A DNA stretch of 12,849 bases, taken from assembly GCA_001430745.1 (NCBI GenBank), contig KQ482017.1:167923-180771 (forward strand), read 5' to 3'. Within the stretch, counting starts at the first letter, position 1. Each line of letters opens with the position of its first letter. Both the position numbers and the translations under genes were made by a program. The stretch comes from Auxenochlorella pyrenoidosa. Taxonomy: Eukaryota > Chlorophyta > Trebouxiophyceae > Chlorellales > Chlorellaceae. This document shows positions 1 to 7,367 of this stretch, one piece after another. The notes under the pieces are model-generated. The model did no database searches. It was given only the letters and a program-made list of their open reading frames with translations, and had not been told where the DNA came from.

Positions 1-756
1 GCCCATGCTGTCGCCGCTGACGGCGAAGCAGAGGCCAGCAGCAGCCACCTGGGCGAGGACGGCACGGCCTCGCGGCAGCACTCGGCAGGCGGCAAGCGCG
101 CCCGCAGCGCAGCGGGCGCGGCGGGCGGCAGCCTGAGCGCGGGCGGGGGCGCGGCGGCCATGGCGACACCCTCGCCGGCTGCCGGCTCAGTGCTGATGCC
201 GCCTGGCATGATGCACCCGGCTGCGGCGGTGACGCCAGCTGGCATGATGTACTCGCCTCTCATGCACATGGCCCCCATGGGCTGCATGGTGCCCACGCCA
301 GCGGGCATGCCCATGTTCCCCATGCCCGCCCCAACCCCCAGCCATGCTGCAGGACCAGCAGCAGCAGCAGCAGCAGCAGCGCCTATCGAGGGCGCTGCCG
401 CCCCTGCAGCGCAGGCGTTGAGCCCAGAGCAGCAGCAGCAGCAGCAGGCAATGTGGCAGATGCAGATGCAGGCGCATGCCACCCAGATGGCATTCATGCA
501 GATGCAGTGGATGCAGTTCCAGCACATGCAGATGCAAGCAGCCACAACAGGGCAGCATCCCGCTTTTGCTGGCGCTGCAGCTGCTGTCCAGCAATCGCAG
601 CCGCCCCAGCAGCAGCCGGTGGAGCAGCAGCCGGGTGCAGGGGAGCAGCAGCCTGCTGCTGAGCAGGCTGAGGCAGCAGCAGCGCCTCTGAAAAACGAGG
701 CCGGGCCAGAACTGCAGGCAGACGGGTCCCTTTCTCTTCAGCATGAGCATGTGTAG
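1..756 (+). CDS. 3' end of a Met/Gln/Ala-rich protein, probable nuclear regulator (5' partial)
   Basis: The frame is open from base 1 and ends with TAG at 754-756, so this is the C-terminal ~251 residues of a longer protein; the ATG at 160 is probably internal. Third positions are strongly G/C, as expected for a real GC-rich algal exon. Seen in order: a Ser/Ala/Gly segment with a short basic cluster (GGKRARS, about 91-111) that could be part of a nuclear signal; a Pro/Met block (about 200-335) with 11 Met in 43 residues, including two MM pairs; an Ala run from a GCA repeat (about 357-381); a Gln run (430-447); a Met/Gln block (about 448-540) that reads like an amphipathic or prion-like helix; and a Gln/Pro/Ala tail. 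No folded domain is visible. Such tails are common on algal transcription factors and RNA-binding proteins, so a regulator is the best guess, but the defining domain lies outside the window. No function is claimed. Confidence 0.8.
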   Translation, partial: AHAVAADGEAEASSSHLGEDGTASRQHSAGGKRARSAAGAAGGSLSAGGGAAAMATPSPAAGSVLMPPGMMHPAAAVTPAGMMYSPLMHMAPMGCMVPTPAGMPMFPMPAPTPSHAAGPAAAAAAAAPIEGAAAPAAQALSPEQQQQQQAMWQMQMQAHATQMAFMQMQWMQFQHMQMQAATTGQHPAFAGAAAAVQQSQPPQQQPVEQQPGAGEQQPAAEQAEAAAAPLKNEAGPELQADGSLSLQHEHV

Positions 757-1245
757 CTAAGCATCAGGTGTCTCTATGATGAGCCGCCAGGAGCCCAGAC
801 CATGGCAGACAGAATCCACAGGCAGCTGTAGTTATTTGTTCTTCTTTCCATTGCCAGGACCTTTGTCTTCCCCACGCTCGTGGATTCATCAGCAATACAA
901 CCAGCTTTAGGCAGCCTTGTGATAGTGGCAGTTGCAACTCTTCTGGGCAGGGCGTGGCCAATGTTCACCATCAACCTGATCCTTCTTCTGGCCAGCTCCC
1001 ATGCTACCCTTGCGTGATTTCAGCCCAACTCGCCACACTGATTGCACTGCCTTGCGTGAACTGCCTCATCTTCCTTGATTTGGCCTTGGACGACCCCTCA
1101 TTGCTTCCCAGCTGTAAGATGCTGGAAAATGGCACGTCATGTAAAACAGATGGAGGGCGCAGGCAGGTTTGTGAATACAGGGTCTGAGATAGACAGGCGT
1201 CTAGCAGCAATTCAGTACTTGGGCTATGCACTGTTTCGATGAGGA
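757..1245. other. Shared convergent 3' UTR region
   Basis: This stretch lies between the stop of the plus-strand gene (756) and the stop of the minus-strand LisH/NPAT-like gene (1246-1248). Its base composition is visibly richer in A/T than either flank, and no frame has coding character. It should hold the 3' UTRs of both genes. Plus-strand TGTAA motifs are present at 1113 and 1140. I found no TGTAA on the minus strand here, so the polyadenylation site of the minus gene is not located. Confidence 0.6.
1113..1144 (+). terminator. Candidate polyadenylation signals (TGTAA) for the first gene
   Basis: TGTAA occurs at 1113-1117 and again at 1140-1144 on the plus strand, about 360-390 nt after the stop codon at 756. 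TGTAA is the usual chlorophyte polyadenylation motif. The spacing gives a 3' UTR of roughly 0.4 kb, normal for these algae. Confidence 0.5.
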
Positions 1246-3685
1246 TCAGAAAATGTCTTCAATGTCGTCAAGCAGCTGATCCACGGTTGCTGGCTCAATG
1301 GGCCCCAGCTCTGCTAGCTTTGCATTCACCACAGCTGCCACTGCCTCAATGGCTTGCAGCGCCAGCTTGCAGGCTGGCGCAGCGGCTGTCGCCGCAGCAG
1401 GGCGGGGCCCGCCAGCGTCCAGTCGCGCCTGCAAGTTGTGCAGCATTTGAACGATCTTTGTTGAGAAACCCTGGTGCCCGTCAAGCCTTTTTTACTGCCG
1501 TCTTGGAGATCGACAAATACGTCGCAAGAAGCACTATGTAAACAGAGGCGTCCCTGTAGCCACCTCACCTGCCGCTGAGCCGCCTCTGCATGCCTTGACG
1601 GTGACCCGGCCTGCTGCTGCCCTGCAAGGAGCTGTCCCGCAGCCTCTGCTGGCCCCTGTTGACTTGCCATACGTGGGCTCATGCATGCTGCGGGCGCCTC
1701 CGAAGCTGCAGCTGGCTCAGAGGCCGCCGGCTGCTGGGAGGCTGCGGCAGCCGGTGTGTTCGCTACCATATCGGCTGGGCCGGGCTGCCTGGAGTCTGGC
1801 AGCTGCTCAGGAGCTGTACATGCAGAGCCCATTGCGGCTGGTCCCTCGAGAGCTACCCGCTCACCAGCCCTGGAGGGTTGACGGCCTGTCAGCGCCGCGT
1901 GTGCACCTGACTCGGCAACAACCCCAGCTGCGGGCATGCGGGCTGCTGCTTGCTCAGAGGGTGCAGGCTGCCCTCCAGCTGCGCCCGCCTCCTCTGCCCG
2001 TGGATACGCCTGTGCTGCCTGCTGCTCAGCGTGGTCGGCCACTGGGGACAGGGCATCAGGCATGCCCTCATCCTCCTGCTCGTCTGCTGGTGGTGCAGCA
2101 TGCTGCCGCTGCTCCTGCTGCTGCTGCTCCTGCCGCTGCAGTGCTGGCGGCTCCAGGCTCACAATCGGCAGCACCGGCGCCACCAGCGCCTCACCCTGCT
2201 GTGTCCCCTGCTGCGACCGCCGGCCGGCCTGCGGCAGCCGCCGGCTGCAGCCGGCCCCTCTGGAGGGAGCCCGCGGGCCGGGCGCTGCTGTTGCAACGGT
2301 GGGCGGCCGAGGGGAGGCTGTCCCGGGGCGCACCACTTGCTGCAGCACCCCTGCCATGACCGGGTCTGCAGGGAGCTCTGCCAGCACCTCTCCCGGGTTT
2401 ATCACTCCCGTGGTGTTGATGTGCTGCGCCAGGTGCTCCGCAAACGCGAGCTGCAGCAGCAAGATGAGCACGCCGGGGTTGATGCGAGTGCATGAGCGCT
2501 GTCGGGCGCGGGCGGCCATGGTGCAGCAGGCGCGGAAGCAGGTACATGAGGAATGAAATATCAGAGGTATGTGCAGCTCTAGGCACACATCCCGCAGATG
2601 GTAGCTGTGCCCACCGTAGCCAAGGAATTCAGGAGGCAGCCGGTGCAAAAAACTGGGGAGACAGACACACAACTCCTTGACGGGTCACACCGGAGAAAGC
2701 CCTCACGGCATTCACAGGCGGGGTCCCCACCTGCATGGGCCCATCATCCAACAGCAGCTCCAAGCCACAGGCATCCAGCGGCAGGTTGAGCAGGTCCAGA
2801 GGGGAGCCCCAGCCGGCGCCGTCCCCGCCGCCTCCGCCAAAGAGCGCCACGGCAGGTAAGGGAGCCGCTTCGGGGCCAGCCGCCGCCCCTCCTGCCCCTG
2901 CCGGCAGGTCAGCGCCGCGCTGCCGCTTGCGGGGGGCGCCCTTGCGGTGCCGGCCTGGAGTCGCAGGCTGAGGCTGGCTTGGCAAGCAACCCCCTGCTGC
3001 CGCTGCAGCTGCCTGATGCTGTGGCTGCACAAATGGAGCGCCGTGTCGTGGCGCGTAGCCTATTGCCTGACCTCCCTCTGCAGCCGGGCCCCCAGTATAT
3101 GCCGCTGCCTGCTGCTGCCCCTGCTGCGGCTGCCAGACGTAAGGAGCGCCGCCGCCAAGGGGCTGCGACATCCCTTGCGCCTGTGCCGCTGCCTGTCCCC
3201 GCTGCTGCGCAGCTGCTGCAGCTGCTTGGGCGGCTGCTCCCTGGGCACATTGCTGCTGCCCTGCCGCCAGCACAGCTTCCTCGTCAAGCGCTGCCAGCAC
3301 CCGTGCTGCGAGCGGGTTGGCTGTCGCCAGCGCCGCCCTCGCTGTCTCTGCCTCCTTGAGCCTCACATAGTCGTTCAAGAGGTCTAGCAGGTTCCTCACC
3401 CCAGGTGGGGCAGCCGTGCCACCCGCTGCGCGGAACTGCGCCTTGGCCTCCCTACAAAGGGAGTCCGGCAGCCAGGCCGGGGTGTCAGGCGGCGGCGGCA
3501 GAGCGGCGGCGCTGGGCAGCGACGAAGCCGCAGGGCCCTGTGCTTTCTGCGTATCCACAAAGACGATCAAGGCGACCCAGAGCTGCTTACCTCTTCAGGG
3601 CAGCGGCGGTGCGCCCGAACTTGGCACATTCGAGCCAGCCGAGCACCAGGACGCAAACCTCGAACTCCGAAACCGCTGTTGGCAT
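1246..3685 (-). CDS. LisH-domain protein, NPAT-like (candidate histone-gene coactivator)
   Basis: Four-exon model: 3685-3591, 3451-2731, 2498-1569, 1428-1246, giving 642 residues. The start is the first in-frame ATG (MPTAVSEF). Intron 1 (GTAAGC...TTTGTAG, 139 nt) joins a LisH motif (about residues 5-34, VLVLGWLECAKFGRTAAALK, completed by RE) to NLLDLLNDYVRLKEAE (52-67). The N-terminus of animal NPAT has the same order: LisH, then a helix of the form NLxxxLNEYVxMKxKE. A basic cluster (RHRKGAPRKRQRG, about 199-212) may be a nuclear signal. Exon 3 opens with a helical stretch, FAEHLAQHIN, then VLAELPADPVMAGVLQQVV, which recalls a second NPAT block (KLAENINKFL and an SDPAFxxLF-type motif). The rest is Gln/Ala/Pro-rich and disordered; the C-terminus is acidic (QLLDDIEDIF). 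NPAT activates histone transcription at S phase in animals; the same role here is inference. The exon 2/3 junction is least certain: the donor could be at 2730 or 2706 and the acceptor at 2577 or 2499, all phase 0. The last intron (CAG|GTGAGG...TTGCAG, 1568-1429) is strong. Confidence 0.72.
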
Positions 3686-3989
3686 CGCCGGCCCTGCCAG
3701 GCGAGGAGGTGTGCTGCTTGCGCAGTCTGGCGCCAGCTGCTTTTCGGCTGAAAGACACGAGGAGGCGCCCACTGTATCAGACTTTACTATAGAAGCAGGC
3801 GACAGACGCAGCGCGGTAGTGTTTTTGGAGACAAAGCAAACCAGACTCAAGCTCGTCTGCTGCACCGCCTGCGCCCAGCACCCCGTCCGCAACTGCCAAA
3901 CCTGCAACAATATGCAGTGGTTCTCAAGAAAACGTCACTGATCATATGATATATAATAAAGAGGTTATTGCTTGTCTGATAGAACTAAA

Positions 3990-4043
3990 GGAAAGATGGG
4001 AGGGTGCAGAGCGCACACCGGGGTGCAACTCGACATGCAGGCA
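3990..4043. repeat. Dispersed repeat, copy A
   Basis: This 54-nt block beginning GGAAAGATGGGAGGG and ending GACATGCAGGCA matches 6801-6855 with about five substitutions and one single-base gap, near 89 % identity by eye. Weaker similarity extends about 20-25 nt upstream (GCTTGTCTGATAG against GCTTATCCGACAC). A further short match (4201-4218 against 6869-6886, AGCTGCTGG core) suggests a larger, decayed element with an internal length difference. It has no coding frame of its own. Confidence 0.75.
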
Positions 4044-4343
4044 GTCAACCTCATCAGCATGCATTGTCCCGCGTGCTCTGCCCCAGAACACTGCGGCCAG
4101 GGCCGTGCAAATACATTGCCCCGACCTTAGCTGAACGGACATGGACATTTTCAGTTGGTCGCTCTGCGAGGCGTCGGAGCGCTGCGTATCTGTAGATCCC
4201 AGAATGCAAGCTGCTGGTTTGTCTAGGGCAGTTGCGGTGAGGAACGAGTACATGCGCCTAGAAGTACGTTCTCCTCCCTGCAGTCCAACCAGGAAGCTGA
4301 CAGCTGGGACGGGACGACAGAAGCCCAGCGCGCGCTGCCATGG

Positions 4344-4351
4344 TGACGTCA
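4344..4351. promoter_or_regulatory. TGACGTCA palindrome (CRE/bZIP-type site)
   Basis: A perfect 8-bp TGACGTCA palindrome lies 78 bp upstream of the ATG at 4422. TGACGTCA is the classic target of CREB/ATF and plant TGA-type bZIP factors. The position fits a proximal promoter element of the downstream gene; function is inferred from motif and place only. Confidence 0.4.
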
Positions 4352-4421
4352 GCGCTGCTAGCAGGATGCGTGCAGGGTGTGCCTCAGGCGCGCGCCTCTC
4401 CAGGGCAGTCCAGAGCTCCAC

Positions 4422-5650
4422 ATGGCCAGCTTCAAAGGGCTGCTGGAGCTGCGAACCCCATGGGGGCACACGGTGCTGGACCTGCCTGGCGGTGAGGCGC
4501 TGTGGGCTTCTCTTGCGACTTGCCTCGAGGGTCGCGAGATCCTAACAGACGCTGAGCAAGCGCCCCCGCCGCGCCTGGGCCTGCAGGCGTGCTGGAGGCG
4601 GCGACGGAGGTCGTGCCACCGAGTGCGCTCGGTGCTTTTGTGGCAACGCTGCTGTTCAACAGCAGCCGCCGAGTCTATGGCAGCGGGCCTATCACGCTGG
4701 AAGATGCGGTGTCCTCTACGTTTCTGTTTGAGTGCCCAGGCATCGGCCAGGGCCACTTGGTGGCGTTCCGCCGGCGGCTGTGGCCGCGGCAGGAGACCAT
4801 GGCGCAGCTGGAGCAGTACTGCAGGTTTTTTGGCGGCTCATTCAGCCTGGGGCGCATGGAACCAGGTGCGTTTTGGGATTGTTCTCTGCGCGTTTAGTGC
4901 CTGGTCCAGTCGTGAAAACGCCCCGACCTGTGGTCTTGAGGCAGGCAGCCTCCGCAGGCTTTACTCAGAATGACGCCTGCTGCTGCATCATGGCCGCCAC
5001 TCTTTTGCGCACACGGCCTCCCCCTCCCCCCCCCCCCCCAACAGAGGTGCGGCAGGTGGTGGAGGCGGTCTTGGCGCAGGAGAGCGAATGGATGCGCGTC
5101 GCCGTGCTGCAACACCTGATTGACGACTGCCGCACACGCTTGGTTTCGGCACCATACAGCTTAGGCGAGTGCTGCCAGGCTGGGACGTCCTTGATTGCTG
5201 GGCCAAAGCGGTCTGTGCATCCTGCGCTGCAGCATGGCTTCACTGCCAGTCAAGGCTGGCGCACACAGCATGCTCCGCAGTGCTGCCAATTTCCTGCACT
5301 CGTGGACATGCCAGCGAAAGAACTCAGCCTGTCATGGCCGGCCTGAGGCACCGGCTTGTTTTCTGCCATAATCCATCTCTCCTGCTGCAGAGCTCGTGCT
5401 GACTGGCGAGGCACCATCCATGACAATCCCCGATGACCCGCGCCTGCACCAGCTGCTGCGGCAGCTGCATGCCGAGCTGTATGCTGAGCTGCAGCGGCAG
5501 GGCAAAAGGGTGGAAGTGCGGGAGCTGCCCCCGGCAGCGCCGCCTGCTTTGTCGTCGCAGCTGCAGGGCGGCAGCAGGAGCTTAAAGGACGACAGTCCGG
5601 GTGGGGCGCTGGTGGGGCGGCAGCCTGCTGCTAAGTCGCCCGGCAGCTGA
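4422..5650 (+). CDS. Unrecognised conserved-looking 242-residue protein, four exons
   Basis: Exons: 4422-4491, 4587-4865, 5045-5164, 5391-5650. All three introns are phase 1, and joining them yields one continuous, globular-looking protein. Intron 1 is GCG|GTGAGG...CTGCAG (95 nt). Intron 2 is CAG|GTGCGT...AACAG, with a run of 14 C before the acceptor. Intron 3 appears to be GC-AG (TTAG|GCGAGT...CTGCAG, 226 nt). The start MASFKGLLEL is the first ATG of the frame. Residues 1-160 look folded: alternating hydrophobic segments (GAFVATLLFNSSRRVYG, LAQESEWMRVAVLQHLIDDC), mixed charge and no low complexity. Residues about 165-195 form an amphipathic helix (RLHQLLRQLHAELYAELQRQ). The last 45 or so are Ser/Pro/Gly-rich. 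No signal peptide or membrane span is visible. I do not recognise the family and assign no function. The protein may be longer: the same frame reopens after the TGA at 5648, with high GC3, to 6016. Confidence 0.68.
5026..5039 (+). repeat. Poly-C tract in the 3' splice region of intron 2
   Basis: Fourteen consecutive C residues, preceded by CCTCCCCCT, form the polypyrimidine tract just before the AACAG acceptor (exon resumes at 5045). It is a homopolymer prone to length variation and sequencing error, but being intronic it does not affect the frame. Confidence 0.85.
5165..5390 (+). other. Probable GC-AG intron
   Basis: Keeping the frame between SAPYSL and LVLTGEAP requires a phase-1 junction. 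The only donor that fits is AG|GCGAGT at 5165; the acceptor is CTGCTGCAG, ending at 5390. The nearby GT dinucleotide at 5169 is out of phase with both available acceptors. A phase-0 alternative (TTG|GTTTCG at 5143 joined to 5393) is possible but its donor is poor and it drops seven residues. Confidence 0.5.
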
Positions 5651-6669
5651 TGCCTTGGGCGCCCTCCCCCACCTGCTGGTGCTTTGGACCCTTCTGAATT
5701 TCTGAGCAACTGCGGCGCCTGCACTGGTGGCAAGATTTTGTCGTGCTTGCAGCGCACATGGCAGCACCAGCTCGCGCTCCTGAGGTTCAGGGGCGCTGCT
5801 GCAATGGACCCTGCTTCTGCAGGCACTCCCCCCGGCCTGGCCGGCAGCAGCGACAAGGCCAGCGCGGCAGCGAGCAGCGCTGCCACTTGCGGGCCGACGG
5901 GCTGCGGCGTGTCAGGTGCTGCGCCAGGCAGCTCTGCTGGCGGCGGCTGGGCGGGCGGAGTTGGCGGCACGCCTGACGGAGCACAATGCGGGCTGCGGCG
6001 GCGGAGGCACGCATAAATGCTGGGCAGCATGGCAGCAGTGCGCAGCCTTGCCCAGCTGATTCTCCCCCAGCGTTTGTGCTGTTGAGCTACTTGGGTAAGC
6101 AATACGGAAAGCACAGTGCTATGGCAGGTGTCTCTGCCTGCACAGCTGACGTCGACGCCTTGCCAGCTGCCGCCGCAACCTGCCATGCCCCGTGCAGCAT
6201 GCTCACTCTTCTTTGCTTTCAACTTTTTGGCGCACAAGTCTGCCCGTCAGACCTGCTGCAGTAGCGCTGCTGCGGCCTCCTCAACAACTTCCTTTGACCA
6301 TTGTGTCTGCGTGGCATGCGCCACATCGCCCTGCGTGCCCAAACCCCGAGCTTCCCCCACTGCAGGCCGCCCTTGTGCCGCAGGAACGGCGCAAGCTGCA
6401 GTTGCAGCGGCTGGATGCAGCTTTAGGCGCCACCGGCCAGGTGGCGCGGTCCTGCCTTTCGGCTGGCCGGCGCTGGCTTGTCTGAAGCTGAGCTCCACCT
6501 CGTCCCCAGCAGGGCTGGCCTCGCACCCTTCACACCTGTTGGCGGCAGTCCCTGCAGCCCCGCGCCTCTGCTCAGGGCTGAGCAGCACCAGGGAGGGCGC
6601 TTGCGGGGGCACCGACTCACTTAATCCTGCTCTCAAGGCGCTGCCCTCAGCCCGGCACACACACTGATA
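5651..6669. other. Unresolved region: long 3' UTR or further exons of the 242-residue gene
   Basis: The frame of the preceding exon is open again from 5651 to a stop at 6014-6016, with high third-position GC around 5754-6000. A good acceptor (TCGTGCTTGCAG, ending at 5753) could join it to a weak donor at 5611 (CTG|GTGGGG), bypassing the TGA at 5648 and adding RTWQHQLALLRFRG and an Ala/Gly/Ser tail. A second good acceptor (CTTCCCCCACTGCAG) ends at about 6362, before AALVPQERRKLQLQRLDAAL. On the minus strand, a stop-to-stop frame over 6247-6660 also has some coding character. I cannot choose between these. The only plus-strand TGTAA is at 6672, which favours a transcript reaching that point. 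Confidence 0.35.
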
Positions 6670-6671
6670 TG

Positions 6672-6676
6672 TGTAA
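6672..6676 (+). terminator. Candidate polyadenylation signal (TGTAA)
   Basis: TGTAA lies on the plus strand at 6672-6676, and I see no other between the stop at 5650 and this point. It would end the transcript of the 242-residue gene, implying a 3' UTR of about 1 kb or extra exons. Confidence 0.4.
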
Positions 6677-6722
6677 GGCTCATTTCATCAGCAGGCGCCT
6701 GCCCAGCGACAGAGGCCAAAGG

Positions 6723-6748
6723 CCAGGGTGCAACTGGACATGCAGGCA
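6723..6748. repeat. Dispersed repeat, copy B1 (partial)
   Basis: Twenty-six bases, CCAGGGTGCAACTGGACATG followed by CAGGCA, match the end of copy B2 (6830-6855) at 25 of 26 positions and copy A at 24 of 26. The internal ~24 nt (GATGGGAGGG to GCGCAC) is missing. B1 and B2 are in direct orientation with start points 107 bp apart. Confidence 0.75.
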
Positions 6749-6800
6749 CGCATCACAAAGAATGCTGACAGAAGAGTAGTGCTTATCCGACACGAGCAGA

Positions 6801-6855
6801 GGAAAGATGGGAGGGCGCAAGAGCGCACGCCAGGGTGCAACTGGACATACAGGCA
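6801..6855. repeat. Dispersed repeat, copy B2
   Basis: Fifty-five bases in the same orientation as copy A (3990-4043), about 89 % identical to it by eye. Similarity to A continues weakly on both sides. Copies A and B2 share the direction of the flanking 242-residue gene and bracket it. Confidence 0.75.
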
Positions 6856-7367
6856 TGCATGCATACGCAGGATGCCAGCTGCTGGTGGTGTGAGGAGGAA
6901 TGGGCAGGGAGCAAAGCTGGAGGCCCAATGTCGAGCCTGGGCCCTGATTGGGAAGCGTTCCTAAGGCCGAGATGGGGACGCAGCCATGAACAGAATTCAA
7001 ACTGAGTGTCAGTGACCAGGCAGCATGCCAGGGGCTCAGGGGTGCACGGCGGCACAGTTCTGTCCCCGCAAGCTCAAGGCAGTGAAAGTGGAGTTGGGGC
7101 AAGAATAATGACAAAGGCAGTGGCAAGGGGAGTCTTGGTGTGATTGGTTTGGCAGAGGACGGCACTGAGCGCGGTCTTGTGGACTGGGGTGAAGGGCGTG
7201 GTGCGGCCGGACAAATGAGACAGCTATGACGTCACAGCTCGTGCAGGTGCAGGTTTTCCGGGGGCACGGGCTGGAGCGGGGGGACATGCTGTGGTGGAAC
7301 CGTTTGAAAGCAGCCATGCATGGCGGGACCTGAAGGCCGTTGGGAGGGTAGAGGCTGCACCAATTCC

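Larger units (their letters stand above)
3686..4421. promoter_or_regulatory. Divergent intergenic region between the LisH gene and the 242-residue gene
   Basis: About 736 bp separates two genes transcribed away from each other, so both promoters should lie here. An AT-rich patch at 3941-3959, beginning with the palindrome ATCATATGAT (3941-3950), is the only TATA-like stretch and sits about 260 bp upstream of the LisH gene ATG. A copy of the dispersed repeat occupies 3990-4043. A TGACGTCA palindrome lies at 4344-4351, close to the ATG at 4422. Open frames here have no coding character. Confidence 0.55.
6670..7367. other. Convergent intergenic region carrying repeats
   Basis: This lies between the probable 3' end of the plus-strand 242-residue gene and the stop of the minus-strand 572-residue gene (7368). 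It contains repeat copies B1 and B2 and a TGACGTCA palindrome at 7227-7234. The open frames are either Leu/Pro/Cys-rich antisense of the repeats or lack coding bias. I found no TGTAA on the minus strand that would mark the end of the 572-residue gene. Confidence 0.5.

Noticed and set aside
1595..2556. Plus-strand open frames of 181-254 codons across the LisH gene
   Set aside because: They are the antisense of exon 3. They are Cys/Leu/Arg-rich, with no domain and no start context, while the minus strand has matching splice sites and helix-like conserved-looking segments.
3405..3941. Plus-strand 178-codon frame across the start of the LisH gene
   Set aside because: It overlaps the LisH exons on the other strand, has poor codon bias beyond 3600 and resembles no protein family.
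5332..6237. Minus-strand 301-codon frame opposite the last exon of the 242-residue gene
   Set aside because: Its sequence is a Cys/Ser/Ala-rich shadow of a high-GC3 plus-strand exon and intron, with no coherent domain.
6680..7165. Minus-strand 161-codon Leu/Pro/His-rich frame
   Set aside because: It is antisense to the repeat copies and the intergenic region. The related-looking segments LHVELHPG and LHVQLHPG come from the shared DNA repeat, not from a protein family.
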